Shown here one piece after another: positions 11,201 through 18,735 of a stretch of 37,435 nucleotides of DNA. Under the pieces are notes generated by a model. It saw nothing but the letters and a program-made list of their open reading frames with translations. It searched no databases and was not told the DNA's origin. The position numbers and the translations under genes were made by a program. How positions within the stretch are numbered: position 1 is the stretch's first letter; each line of letters starts with the position of its first letter. Source of the DNA: a virus; IMG/VR virus record IMGVR_UViG_3300042317_000195, positions 1 to 37,435 of that record; one strand, given 5' to 3'.

Positions 11201-14200
11201 TGGTAAATTTATTTTTGAAATATCCCCAGTATAGTCAGCTGCTTTTAATTTAGTAGACACATCAGTCATACTATTTGTATATGAATTTCTTGCAGCAGCA
11301 TCATTTATTTTATAATTGCCTTCTGATGTCAAATCTTTTACTTTTTGTACAGAATTTTTTAAGCTTTTAGATACATTTTTGGCCTTGCCTTCATCTAAAA
11401 AGCCTGTTGCAGTTGTTGTATCTGTTAAACTAGTTTTAAGTTGACTAAGCTTATCTAACTCATCTAATATATCTCTGTTAACAGTAGGATCTGCTGCAGG
11501 ATTTTGATAAACTTTTCTTGCTTCTTGGACAGTTTTAATAAAGTCTCTGCCAAGTTCTTTAGAGGCATCAGTGTATAGAAAACCCTTTTCGTCCGGAATT
11601 CTAAAATTCTTGTAATCCATCCCAGAATCTATTTTAGACGTTTTATCAGAAAAGACTGAACTTACCTCATCGAAAAATCCAGATCTTGGAACGAGATCTT
11701 CACCCAATGTTGCAAATATATCTTTAGCTTGTCTTTGAGTTGTTAGATACGCAATCTCCATTGCGCTGTTGAACTCAGATGCTGCTGTTTTGAACGCATC
11801 TGAAGTAGCTTGTGAAACCGCTCCAGTAGGCCCTTTTCGTTCTTTATATTGCGCTACCGCTGCTGCATCTAAAGCATCTTTTTTCTCGGTTAAAATCTTT
11901 TCATCATTAGGAAGTAAAGCTTTAAAGTTAATCTTCTCGCGCTTGTCAGAAACAGTCAAGCCAGAAAGGCCTAACTCATTCATCGTTGATGTTTTCAATC
12001 CTGTTTTAAGTTCCACTGGATCTGTTTTAAAACCTAAAAGCGCTTTAGAACTGTCAATTAATCGTTGAATTTGGTCCATCATAGAACCATCACCAACCAA
12101 GAAACTAATGAGAACGCCTGTGGTTAAAACTGGAAATGCAATCATGCCACCAAATCGCGCAAGCCCAATACCTTCTGCAAGACCTACAAGAGCATTTTTG
12201 AAGGCACCCATGAAATGAAAGCCAACCATTGTGCCTAATGCTACACCATAAGAAGCGCCTTCTTCTCCACCTAATTTATTTCCAATAGCTGCACCTATTG
12301 CTCCGCCGCCAATTAACGCAGTAGCTCCCCCAATACTTGCCGCAACACCTGCTCCAAATTTACCTGCTGCACCAAAAGGATTTCTACGAGGATCATTTAG
12401 CAATTCATTTTGATGCGCTAAATACGTATTCATTGTTGCAGGGATTATTTGAGCGCGTTGTTCAATAACTGGCATTGCATTAAATTTTGCTGTACGCTTA
12501 GCAATATTCTCAGGAGTCCCTGTACCCATCGCAGCATACGTTTGCGCTGTTGCAGGTATTCTTAATCCAGCACGTTCTTCTGTCGTCATTTCCGCAAATC
12601 TAATAGAAGATTTATTACGTACTTTTTCGGCCATTAGAGATTCTTTAGTTGGCGCTTCTCCTATAGATCCACCCATCTCAAATAGATTAGTTGCTTGTGC
12701 AAGTTGTCTTTTCTTAATTGCGCGATTAATTTGAAAAGCCGTTAAACCAGCCGAAAGTGCAAACGGTAATACTGGCATTTGAGTGTCTAGCATTGGCATT
12801 GTGCCAAGATAATCTACACCAAATCTCTTATCTGTTCCAAAAAGTCCAGGTGGTTTTTCACCTTCTTTTCTAGTATCAGATAATCTATAACTAGCAAGCT
12901 GGCCTACTGCAAAAGCTAATAAAGGTAATACAGCATATCTTAATTTTGCAATATTAGTTAGCGCTGTGCCTGTCATTGAAACAGCTCTGAACAATCTTTG
13001 CCAATTACTTATTTGGAAAGTTGTTACAGTTAATGCAGAAGAAAGCATTGACGCTTTTGCTCTACCGCTTATTGTATCTAAAGATTTATAATAAGCTGCA
13101 TTGGTTTTCATTCCCTCTGCTAGCCCCGCTCTAGTTTTATCTAAAAACTCTTGTAAAGTACTTGACTTTAAAAGGTCTTTACCGCCAGATTTTATATCAG
13201 GCATCATGCGTGCAAAGAAAGGATATTTAGCAGTGCCACTAGGCCCTGTTGCCATTAATTCTTTCTCTAGTAAACGGAAATTAGGTTTGATTTTTCTCAA
13301 TATTTGCGGAAAGGCTGATGCTCTTTCCTTCGCCGCAGAATCAATAATTGCATTACCAATTGTTTTAAGATTAGTATAGCCTTTACGAATGCCTGCAAAA
13401 TATGATAAGCCGCCAGCAGTAAATGCATTTGAAGAAGACTTCATTTCTACTGTTTTCCAAATACCTGACATACTTGCAAGCATTGCATTACCAAACACTT
13501 TAGCACTCGTAGGTGCAAGTACTTCCGGTAAAAAGAAAATACTTCTGAAAGCAGTTGCTAATAAACCTTTTGAGATTACTTGAATAGACTGACCAAGTCT
13601 CACTAACGGCGGCAAGTTTCTTGCTGGCCACTCTTGTGCTGACATCGTTACAAGGTCAATCATATTTCTAAAGAATGCACCGATTAGCTTACCTGACCAT
13701 GTTGCAGTAAATTTGGTAACACTGCCCAGTATGGCTAGAATCCCTGTTTCACCTGCCAGGAATTTTATTAATTGCTCTCTTAATGGTTTTATTATAAGTA
13801 ATGCATTCCATGCAATCCCTGCGCCTATTGCAACTTTATTTGCAGAGGACATATCAAACATTGAGTCTTCTGTCTTAGGCTTTGGTTCAGGATTCAGCGG
13901 TGTAAATGGCGTCATTGGCTGAGTTTTATTAGGTTCCGCTGCTTGCGAAACGCTGCTAAATAAAGCGTAAGCCAACACTCCTACCATCATTGCACGTCTG
14001 ACTGTCATAGATTTTAGTATTTCACCCATGATATTGTTAGACTTTTTGGCGTTTGCAACTGCGTTATTAATGCCCTTGTCCCATGAAATCAATGTTTTCC
14101 CAAATGTCCCTTTAGGATCAACTGCACCACTTCCAAAGAATAATTGATTTAATAAGGATTTATTAGAACCACCTTGACTATATTTATTTACATTTGAAGC

Positions 14201-17200
14201 AAATTCAGAAAAGAATTTCCCTGTGCCAGATCTTAATTTATCAAACTCAGAAGGACTTGGCGTTAATCGCAGCAATCCGTCACTTCCTCTCGCCCAAGCT
14301 CTTGGACCTTTTTGAAAGAATCCCATTAGTCCTGGTGTAAGCGACGATGTCATTGAAATAAGACCTTTCTTTATTGGCTCAATAATTTCTGACTTAATTC
14401 TAGCTACGCCATGATCACCTGCGAACAGCATGTACATTGCGCCAACTTCTAAATATGCTTTGCCTATTGGATCATTTCTAAACGCACCATCAAACACTCC
14501 CATATAGTCTGCAACCAATGCAGTAGCTGCAAGCGCTTGTGTTTTATATGCACCACCGTACACGTTCTTTGAAATTGAACCTGCAACATTAGGGCCTTTT
14601 GGGGCATATTTTCCAGTAAAGAAATCTGTAGTATTGGTGAACATCTTATTGATGCTCATCATTTGTTTAGAATAAATACCAAAAGCTGCTAAAGTAGAAG
14701 TGAGTGTTTTACCTAAAAAGAATGCGCCTATTATACCAGCCGCAGGTGCTAATGAAAATAAGTCAAATATTTTCATAAGGCCGCTATATAGCAAACCTAC
14801 AACAGGAAGCCCTGACGCTAATGAATTAAAGAAATTTGAAAACGCACTTATTGTTTCACTAACAATGCCTGCATTAGAATCTGAAAATAAATTATTAATT
14901 ACAGTAGCTAAAGAGCCACCTATGAATTTACCAATCTTTTCACCAAGAGAGGCATCAAATACGATATCGGTTACACCGATACTTAAGGAAATGCCCGATA
15001 CTAATGCAATAGTTCCAATTGCCTTGCCAAGCAATGTATTCATTAATGCTGCAGGCAAGAAGGCAGTTGCTATTGAAGCCGCCAATAATGCTGATCCAGC
15101 AATAAATATATTATCCATTTCTGCAAGAGCAGCTTTAGCTGAAGAAATTAATGGATCAAATGCATCTCTAAAATTACCACGACCCATTTCTTTTAAAAAG
15201 GATTTAGTAGACTGGCTATTAAACATTGCTTCAATAGCATTAAATGCATATTTAGCTGCTGTGACAAGTACTGTAAATACACTACCTAATCCAGGGACAA
15301 AACTATCTAATCCGTCTGTTATACTCTGAATTTCATCACTAAAATCTAATTCTTTTAATCGGCTAAGAATTCCACCAATTTTATTATATACTGTTTCAAA
15401 TAATCTTACAATACCTGCAGCAAACTTATTTAATCCACTTTTAGAATTATCCCATAACGATTTTGAAGTTTCTACTACATTTTCTACTGTATCTGTCCAC
15501 CATGAATGTCCAATTACTGCATCATAAATCTTAAAGAAGATATCAATTACACTATCACCAAAATCTTTGATGACGGAAATAACGGATTTTAATTTTTCTG
15601 TTTGTAGTAATATACCATCAAACAAGTTTGTAACGCCATCTCCCAAGCTTATTTTAGATAGTGCATTAGCAATTCTATCTATCCATTCTTCGATAGTATT
15701 AAAAACTTCAGAAAAGAGCATTGCTACTTGAGTAAGTTCATCACTCAAAAATGTATAAATGTCAAGTTCCATTAAAAACTTAGTGGATTTTTCTACACCA
15801 ATAAGAACTTGATTTAATGTATTAGAAACAAAAGCTGTGGTCGTATCTACAAGACTCTTATCAGAAACAAATAAAAAGTCTAAAGATACAGGTATAATCC
15901 ATTTTAATATTTTAGCAAAAGGTTCAAATATAGAACTTATTGCACCAAATCCAGAATTAGACAATTCTTTATAAAGGGTGTCCATAAAGCTGCTTGCAAG
16001 ATTTAATACATTTGCAAAAATTCTACTTAATGTACCTAATATTGGGGAAAATCCATTTAAGAAATTATTAATCATCCCATCTGTATCAAATGAAACAGCT
16101 GCAGCGGCTAAGAACTCAGAAGCCAGAGTAATGATATCGCCAAGTAATAATTTAAAATTATATTTGAAAAATGCTAATGTAGAAGTCCATCTAAATACTG
16201 TTTTAGAGGCATCTGCAACGCCTTCTGAGAATGCCAACCAGAGATCTTGTCCTGCAAATTTAAATACTTTAGTTAGGAATTTTACTTTTATTCTAAAGTC
16301 AATCCCCATTCTTTTAACTTCAAGAGTTAATAAATCGTTTATATCTGTAAAGTTTTGTTTGAGCGCCCCTGCAGGAAAAGCAAAAATTCTTGAGAATAAA
16401 TTGCCTTCTATTGGCGCTTTAATCAACTTACCTAGTCTAATCCTATTTCGTTCGTATGCGCCAAATATATTGTTAAAAGAAACAGTAAGCAATTCTGCAG
16501 TATTAGAGATGAACGTTGCAATTCCTGTTTCAACTAATGCTCCTGAAAAAGCCATAAATAGTCTTTTGACTCTTATGATAGTAGCAGCAAGACTGTATTC
16601 TAGTGAATTTGAAATATTTTTAAAAGTACTAGTAATGCTAGCGCCAATAATAAATGCAGAATCGGCTGTAGTACCTAATGTATCGGCCAGTTTACTGAGA
16701 GTTTGCCCAGTCAGATTAATTGCGCCTAAGCCCTTTGCAAAAGAATTTCCAATTAATTCAGCTTCTTCAGTAATTCGCGTTAACCCTGATAAAACTGTAG
16801 GTATTACGTTATTAAATTCTTTATCAATTACCTTAGCTTGCTCTTTAAAAGACCTTACTAGAACTTCAGTTGTTAATTTTCCTTCTGCTGCTTGTAACCG
16901 CATTGCGCCTAAGGTTAAGTGCATGCTGTCTGCAATAGCTTTTGCAATACGCGGAGTTTGCTCCATTACAGAATTTAACTCTTCACCTCTCAATGCACCT
17001 GCTGAAAGTCCTTGCCCTAATTGTATAATAGCGGCTTTCGCGGCCTCAGGACTTGATCCAGAAATTGCAATAGCTTTTTGTATAGTAGTTGTGAGTTTTA
17101 ACAAATCAGCTGAAGATGTTTTAACATCTCCCATCGATCTGCCAAAAGAAGCAAATACAGAAGCAGTATCTGAATATGATGCGTATGTTTCTTTTGAAAC

Positions 17201-17479
17201 ATCTCTTAGTTTTCTTTGAACTTCTAATAGCTCATATGAGCGCCCTGTTACAAGTGCTATTTGATTTTCTACTTGTTGTAAATCACTTGTAATTGTTTTA
17301 AATTGGTCAAATAATTGACCCGCTGTGAATGCTGTTCCAAGGGCAACAAAAGCATTTTTAAATCCATTAGTCAACCCATCTACACTTGATGAGATATTTT
17401 TAACTGCAACATTTACTTCGTCTAGATTCTTCTGCGCTTTCCTTGTATTAGCTTCGACATCAATTACGATACCCGACAT
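5204..17479 (-). CDS. Giant tail tape measure protein with embedded FlgJ-like hydrolase domain
   Basis: About 4091 residues, among the larger phage tape measures. I use ATG 17479, because GGAG lies 8 nt upstream; a TTG two codons earlier (17485) is also in frame. Residues about 60-250 match the tape-measure N-terminal domain (LRGEELNSVMEQTPRIAKAI, then AAEGKLTTEVLVRSFK). Several hydrophobic segments follow (near 790-830, 1160-1180, 1710-1740, 1775-1796). A long helical/coiled region covers about 1750-2800. A FlgJ-like domain lies at about 2832-2967. The C-terminus is Gly/Ser-rich with three copies of a GTGTSDSIP module. The protein sets tail length and is normally ejected before DNA. At about 0.15 nm per residue it predicts a tail near 0.6 micrometres. 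Confidence 0.97.
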   Translation of the reverse strand: MSGIVIDVEANTRKAQKNLDEVNVAVKNISSSVDGLTNGFKNAFVALGTAFTAGQLFDQFKTITSDLQQVENQIALVTGRSYELLEVQRKLRDVSKETYASYSDTASVFASFGRSMGDVKTSSADLLKLTTTIQKAIAISGSSPEAAKAAIIQLGQGLSAGALRGEELNSVMEQTPRIAKAIADSMHLTLGAMRLQAAEGKLTTEVLVRSFKEQAKVIDKEFNNVIPTVLSGLTRITEEAELIGNSFAKGLGAINLTGQTLSKLADTLGTTADSAFIIGASITSTFKNISNSLEYSLAATIIRVKRLFMAFSGALVETGIATFISNTAELLTVSFNNIFGAYERNRIRLGKLIKAPIEGNLFSRIFAFPAGALKQNFTDINDLLTLEVKRMGIDFRIKVKFLTKVFKFAGQDLWLAFSEGVADASKTVFRWTSTLAFFKYNFKLLLGDIITLASEFLAAAAVSFDTDGMINNFLNGFSPILGTLSRIFANVLNLASSFMDTLYKELSNSGFGAISSIFEPFAKILKWIIPVSLDFLFVSDKSLVDTTTAFVSNTLNQVLIGVEKSTKFLMELDIYTFLSDELTQVAMLFSEVFNTIEEWIDRIANALSKISLGDGVTNLFDGILLQTEKLKSVISVIKDFGDSVIDIFFKIYDAVIGHSWWTDTVENVVETSKSLWDNSKSGLNKFAAGIVRLFETVYNKIGGILSRLKELDFSDEIQSITDGLDSFVPGLGSVFTVLVTAAKYAFNAIEAMFNSQSTKSFLKEMGRGNFRDAFDPLISSAKAALAEMDNIFIAGSALLAASIATAFLPAALMNTLLGKAIGTIALVSGISLSIGVTDIVFDASLGEKIGKFIGGSLATVINNLFSDSNAGIVSETISAFSNFFNSLASGLPVVGLLYSGLMKIFDLFSLAPAAGIIGAFFLGKTLTSTLAAFGIYSKQMMSINKMFTNTTDFFTGKYAPKGPNVAGSISKNVYGGAYKTQALAATALVADYMGVFDGAFRNDPIGKAYLEVGAMYMLFAGDHGVARIKSEIIEPIKKGLISMTSSLTPGLMGFFQKGPRAWARGSDGLLRLTPSPSEFDKLRSGTGKFFSEFASNVNKYSQGGSNKSLLNQLFFGSGAVDPKGTFGKTLISWDKGINNAVANAKKSNNIMGEILKSMTVRRAMMVGVLAYALFSSVSQAAEPNKTQPMTPFTPLNPEPKPKTEDSMFDMSSANKVAIGAGIAWNALLIIKPLREQLIKFLAGETGILAILGSVTKFTATWSGKLIGAFFRNMIDLVTMSAQEWPARNLPPLVRLGQSIQVISKGLLATAFRSIFFLPEVLAPTSAKVFGNAMLASMSGIWKTVEMKSSSNAFTAGGLSYFAGIRKGYTNLKTIGNAIIDSAAKERASAFPQILRKIKPNFRLLEKELMATGPSGTAKYPFFARMMPDIKSGGKDLLKSSTLQEFLDKTRAGLAEGMKTNAAYYKSLDTISGRAKASMLSSALTVTTFQISNWQRLFRAVSMTGTALTNIAKLRYAVLPLLAFAVGQLASYRLSDTRKEGEKPPGLFGTDKRFGVDYLGTMPMLDTQMPVLPFALSAGLTAFQINRAIKKRQLAQATNLFEMGGSIGEAPTKESLMAEKVRNKSSIRFAEMTTEERAGLRIPATAQTYAAMGTGTPENIAKRTAKFNAMPVIEQRAQIIPATMNTYLAHQNELLNDPRRNPFGAAGKFGAGVAASIGGATALIGGGAIGAAIGNKLGGEEGASYGVALGTMVGFHFMGAFKNALVGLAEGIGLARFGGMIAFPVLTTGVLISFLVGDGSMMDQIQRLIDSSKALLGFKTDPVELKTGLKTSTMNELGLSGLTVSDKREKINFKALLPNDEKILTEKKDALDAAAVAQYKERKGPTGAVSQATSDAFKTAASEFNSAMEIAYLTTQRQAKDIFATLGEDLVPRSGFFDEVSSVFSDKTSKIDSGMDYKNFRIPDEKGFLYTDASKELGRDFIKTVQEARKVYQNPAADPTVNRDILDELDKLSQLKTSLTDTTTATGFLDEGKAKNVSKSLKNSVQKVKDLTSEGNYKINDAAARNSYTNSMTDVSTKLKAADYTGDISKINLPALEGSSEFRGYLDRLSVTAKLLKKPIGDKERQSLMDAKAQDFKIVEMLIKQADESTKSTVTQLGDFESELGLTLPASLKKVSDPASLNPLIDQLKDSVRNKLYSEMRVGELYQAPTEGLSPYSDERKRIDAENEIRAKEYNARKEAITKGTANYNLSRMRSVKTASEIQFKDPGAFQDLLKNGSFGIDVRQLLAGSGMEETRKVIKEIQDLQNQKEIGLLDPAVDFEKLNDINNNLDDIVEKYKTIDMSTSSLLDGLKNVEIRGLAGSSYREMQDRGIEIARLRRDLAKGKDKMSKSDFDAKSAELDQKIYENQQASLSARMGTSEAMQSTFAAAGWNTASIQEAVGLQTLDSYNQLAITLERLKEAQKNAEPGLALGYNAQIASVERAMDSLKNHSFETGQTIQNTFSGVGLSSASDFKRVPESAVKEFYSLGREIEAVQYLMTQPMSVGQFNALEDKLITLEERSKALNSTYASISTKFASVNEVFGTSLSNMDFVSLGSGLTNALAKTAQSLKTQLADEMEKGFLSVKAEGLIVALDELSTKGEYLKFFADLAKNTRESFKAGFQSSLDKIKAALPDLEISMYRLASMKDQGKGLAKEAFDISAIETLLGKGNLLSDSQKEIISGYDKYNAAEILTKLKDDFAKTGGDFAKALETPLESSTTATNNLVTSLGDLGIKVDALATAFSNPPTPAATVPAVPTVPDTNILSPYLPPSTNTLTGPRSNSWLNEIPQKVEAVTKSTVELMAEASKSLGLDPRVLEAISNLETHNREKVREAKGGGSSHNLFNIKAGKSWKGNVSARPATDDPSYFKAYSTDAASILDMVALMKSKRYAAAMANPKDTAAVLQGLQDAGYAGESKDWADLILKSLGAKSTKKPAKATTSNKEIDPQAIANVAIRKQEITSKYKSEIDKFSEIRMNFGSDIRGALVKAGTIDQDLANQLGDESVNYLETLARRIANQTDYIKTAASNNQPVDEYIAALDKTLTSKTAYLEGFNALRDLKVSPQNQADEFRKGSKNNISLYLSRFGKMSDEAVGYLDKIQMKQAEALTDQLVDAETRLKAAKDENKETVDLQREVDNLNDKLKDLGDAAQTAAKMAEDAGKTFAANTTGTFKDAFKGMLLGEADKDKTPFQTFVKKLKTGLKDQLAEMFTNSMMNSFELGKGGSITKLLEKGGKLTSSAFSGIGNGIKDTLSGNMTWDKFSGGISSWWNDLTSSTDTANKTPEVRFDDATVRFDKTVDKIIAAVNGAGVGGTAKESSSALGAVSALGPTALKGIAALTKGGMSKEDIKTFTESSSLNKLSLDAIGSPSTADGFSEGALASIGSTKQGAQALEIAAAQKSETSWWSDMFSSKEDVSQYASGLHMPGETNTYGEALPETSWLDDIGKFFTDIKWSELFSWLPGMATGGQVSGAGTGTSDSIPTLLSNGEFVVNAKDTKKNRHILEAINNGSIVRRAAGGFMGALGTVTPVLGMGANLINQFTGNDANSKLLKAAEHLERAAKALENAVGNGGLGGATDAMQNASKQTKDSADSFSSFFKGSESGPNANGVTNGYAADGTDLAYPLTGMISGADMNAPSAITQGIADTSGYGSGTIEPLLPASNPASSGFIGPRQGADQQGFLDSIADSFSNFFSKEGAGGSIWSSFTELLGGADGKGGLFGGLMHMFDGTGAGASTGGGGGILGSMSGGDGIMGFFGKIGNFFGNIGGAATGGSISGSGTGTSDSIPTMLSNGEFVVNAAAASKNLGMLHAINSGKVQHHNLGAFLGPLGSIMSIASSAKGFADGPAEAAGGAATGGIMGMISKFLGMFSGLFGKLFGGAGGGLSSMFGNLFGGGGASPLGAAGDASMANMFSGSSLGLSFARKGGLFLAGGGQVSGPGTGTSDSIPAMLSHGEYVINAAATARHRDLLHQINSGRVPQFAAGGIVDAAAPVMTVPIAGNIKQSSSISASNKGQQVINLNITGDISRQTKSEIYKMMPSIADGVNSQNKEKGYRR
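5420..5578 (-). repeat. Tape measure C-terminal module, copy 3 of 3
   Basis: 53 residues from residue 3968 (GGQVSGPGTGTSDSIP, MLSHGEYVINA, LLHQINSGR, AAGG). It is followed by the last about 70 residues of the protein, which include a beta segment (VINLNITGDI). Confidence 0.85.
5903..6058 (-). repeat. Tape measure C-terminal module, copy 2 of 3
   Basis: About 52 residues from residue 3808 (GGSISGSGTGTSDSIP, MLSNGEFVVNA, MLHAINSGK). It keeps the core of copies 1 and 3 but lacks the final AAGG. Confidence 0.85.
6815..6973 (-). repeat. Tape measure C-terminal module, copy 1 of 3
   Basis: 53-residue module starting at residue 3503 (GGQVSGAGTGTSDSIP, then LLSNGEFVVNA and HILEAINNGS). Copies 2 and 3 lie at 5903-6058 and 5420-5578. 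The GTGTSDSIP...SNGEFVVNA pattern is common once near the end of tape measures; three copies are less usual. Confidence 0.85.
8578..8985 (-). other. FlgJ-type glucosaminidase/muramidase domain inside the tape measure
   Basis: Residues about 2832-2967 of the tape measure. The order of motifs follows FlgJ peptidoglycan hydrolases: SLGLDPRVLEAISNLET with a candidate catalytic Glu at residue 2862, then GGSSHNLFNIKAGKSWKGN, an FKAYST segment, KRYAAAM, and LQDAGYAGESKDWADLIL. FlgJ domains cut glycan strands of the Gram-negative wall. In tape measures such domains are thought to open the peptidoglycan during DNA entry. The HNLFNIKA and Glu landmarks are seen directly; activity is inferred. Confidence 0.85.
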
Positions 17480-17481
17480 TG

Positions 17482-17553
17482 TCAAATCTCCATTAAAAAC
17501 CCTTTACCAACACCATCAGGCATTAATAAAGGGGTATGATCATCTTTTATTTT
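17482..17553 (-). other. Possible -1 frame extension of the gp10-like gene
   Basis: The 97-residue protein stops at CCA AAA TAA. In the -1 frame, reading resumes through a protein-like run (KDDHTPLLMPDGVGKGF) and ends at TGA (17482-17484), two bases before the tape measure ATG. The run of A at 17549-17552 could allow a slip, or could be the site of an indel that truncated the gene. It may also be chance; no second line of evidence exists in the window. Confidence 0.3.
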
Positions 17554-17840
17554 GGTACAACTATTGTACCGTTGCTACTTACGTTTCGATTCGCTAGTAG
17601 TGTTCTTTCAATAAAATGTGAAGGTGCTTGCTTGCTTGAGCCTGCGTTCAATTCATCAATGTATTCCACATCATTAATTATTTTATTTTCTTCAACTTTC
17701 CAGCCAGCTCTGGCACGTCCTGTATCAACAGGAGTAGCATCTCTTAAAGAGTTAACTAGTTTTTCCATTTCGATCTTTTTTCTTTTTTCACCTTCTTTAG
17801 AAAGCTCTTTAGAAAGATCTATATTAACTTTAACAGACAT
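17547..17840 (-). CDS. HK97 gp10-like tail completion/neck protein
   Basis: 97 residues. The ATG follows the upstream stop directly (TAGATG), with AGGAAAG as ribosome site. The pattern ATPVDTGRARAGWKVE, then NDVEYIDELNAGSSKQAP and FIERTL, is characteristic of the small gp10-like family that completes the head-tail join or tube end. The N-terminal 30 residues are charged and helical. The gene lies just before the tape measure and after the chaperones, while gp10-like genes more often sit beside the tail terminator. The frame may extend further by a -1 shift (see 17482-17553). Confidence 0.7.
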   Translation of the reverse strand: MSVKVNIDLSKELSKEGEKRKKIEMEKLVNSLRDATPVDTGRARAGWKVEENKIINDVEYIDELNAGSSKQAPSHFIERTLLANRNVSSNGTIVVPK

Positions 17841-18191
17841 CTACTTTCCTAATAATTGTTCGCCACCAGAAGCCTTAGCTAATTGTTGGAAGAATCCAGA
17901 ACGTTTGAAACTATTAGGATCAAATTCGCCTTCTTCCTTATCTTGATTAGATTTTGGATTATAAATAGCATCTAATGAAGTAAAAAGTTGCCAAGGTTTT
18001 TCTTTAACTCCCTGTACTTGAATAAGCTTTGCAGCTCTGTCGTCTGCTCGCCATTCAATAGGCCTTTGTTCTAAATAACTAAACCAGCCTAAAAGCTCTT
18101 CATATGTCATATCTTCGTATATTTTATATACAGGCATTTTCAAATGAAAGGCTAACTCAAATATAGGTAGTTCTTCAGGGCCTAAGCAGAC
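17841..18191 (-). CDS. Tail assembly chaperone T segment, made as a G-T frameshift fusion
   Basis: This segment reads in the -1 frame relative to the G gene. From GGGAAAG (18191-18197) the shifted frame runs without stop: VCLGPEELPIFELAFHLK, then MPVYKIYEDMTYEELLGWF, DDRAAK and on to 17841. The 116 residues joined to the first 103 of G give a fusion of about 219 residues. The only independent starts are a TTG at 18143 and internal ATGs. The continuous coding quality upstream of them indicates fusion expression, as for lambda gpGT. In lambda the T part contacts tube protein while G coats the tape measure, so that the tube polymerises around it. Confidence 0.8.
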   Translation of the reverse strand, partial: VCLGPEELPIFELAFHLKMPVYKIYEDMTYEELLGWFSYLEQRPIEWRADDRAAKLIQVQGVKEKPWQLFTSLDAIYNPKSNQDKEEGEFDPNSFKRSGFFQQLAKASGGEQLLGK

Positions 18192-18499
18192 TTTCCCGCA
18201 TCTTGTCCTAGACCAGAATATTTCATAATTTCATTAGACAATTTAGATAATTCGTCCATTGGGAAATTATCAAATTCGCTATCGTCTAATTCAGTACCGC
18301 CTTCTACAGCAGAACGAATTACTGTTTTAATTAATTCCAAACCAATTGATTCATCTTTATCTGCATCTTTAGCTTTATTTTGAATTTCTAAAACTTCAGA
18401 GACGGTCAATTTAGAGATTTTAACATCTCCGGTTAAAAATTTAACTGTTTTAGTCATACGTTGACCAACAAGAGCTTTGATACCTTTTGCTTCTGACAT
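18182..18499 (-). CDS. Tail assembly chaperone G-like
   Basis: 105 residues from ATG 18499, chosen because AAGGTAAG sits just upstream; a farther ATG at 18529 lies inside the preceding gene. The sequence is a small acidic helical protein: MSEAKGIKALVGQRMTKTVK, then VKISKLTVSEVLEIQNKAK, and an acidic C-terminal half. This is the usual look of G-type chaperones that bind the tape measure before tail assembly. It sits between the tube proteins and the tape measure as expected, and ends just after a slippery heptamer that directs synthesis of the longer GT form. Confidence 0.78.
   Translation of the reverse strand: MSEAKGIKALVGQRMTKTVKFLTGDVKISKLTVSEVLEIQNKAKDADKDESIGLELIKTVIRSAVEGGTELDDSEFDNFPMDELSKLSNEIMKYSGLGQDAGKSA
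18191..18197 (-). other. Programmed -1 frameshift slippery site GGGAAAG
   Basis: The coding strand reads GCG GGA AAG TCT GCT TAG, so G GGA AAG is a correctly phased X XXY YYZ heptamer, three codons before the G stop. It is the same heptamer used in lambda G/T. The -1 frame is open directly into the T segment. Confidence 0.88.
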
Positions 18500-18500
18500 G

Positions 18501-18716
18501 TTACTTACCTTGATTAATTTTGCGTTCATCTAGTTGTGCTCGCATTTGATGTAAAATTGAGAGTGTTTCGAAAGCCTCTGTTTTCTTTTCAGGAGACAAA
18601 GTATCGTCTTTCGTTCTTTCGAATGTTTTATTAATGCTAATATCTATGCTTTTTAACATATGTTTGACAGTTATGCCAACCACATATTCTAAGCTAAATG
18701 GTTTATCTTGTGCCAT
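18501..18716 (-). CDS. Small conserved-position tail protein of unknown function
   Basis: 71 residues, MAQDKPFSLEYVVGITVKHM and onward, rich in Lys/Glu, predicted helical. AAAGGA precedes the ATG. It ends one base before the start I chose for the G chaperone, so the two are probably coupled. I do not recognise a family. Its place between the tube protein and the chaperones suggests a tail assembly role, but no motif supports this directly. Confidence 0.6.
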   Translation of the reverse strand: MAQDKPFSLEYVVGITVKHMLKSIDISINKTFERTKDDTLSPEKKTEAFETLSILHQMRAQLDERKINQGK

Positions 18717-18735
18717 AATTATCCTTTAATTAAAC

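Noticed and set aside
14700-15329. 209-codon plus-strand frame opposite the tape measure
   Set aside because: Antisense shadow of a hydrophobic tape measure segment; no domain pattern.
15978-17219. 413-codon open frame on the plus strand opposite the tape measure start
   Set aside because: It lies wholly antisense to the conserved tape measure N-terminal domain, and its composition (Asn, Ile, Ser, Leu scattered) is what an AT-rich coding strand gives in reverse. No family pattern is visible.
17480-17485. TTG start two codons before the tape measure ATG
   Set aside because: GGAG is spaced correctly for the ATG at 17479, and TTG adds only two residues.
18500-18529. Upstream ATG for the G chaperone at 18529
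   Set aside because: It lies inside the preceding gene; AAGGTAAG directly precedes the ATG at 18499.
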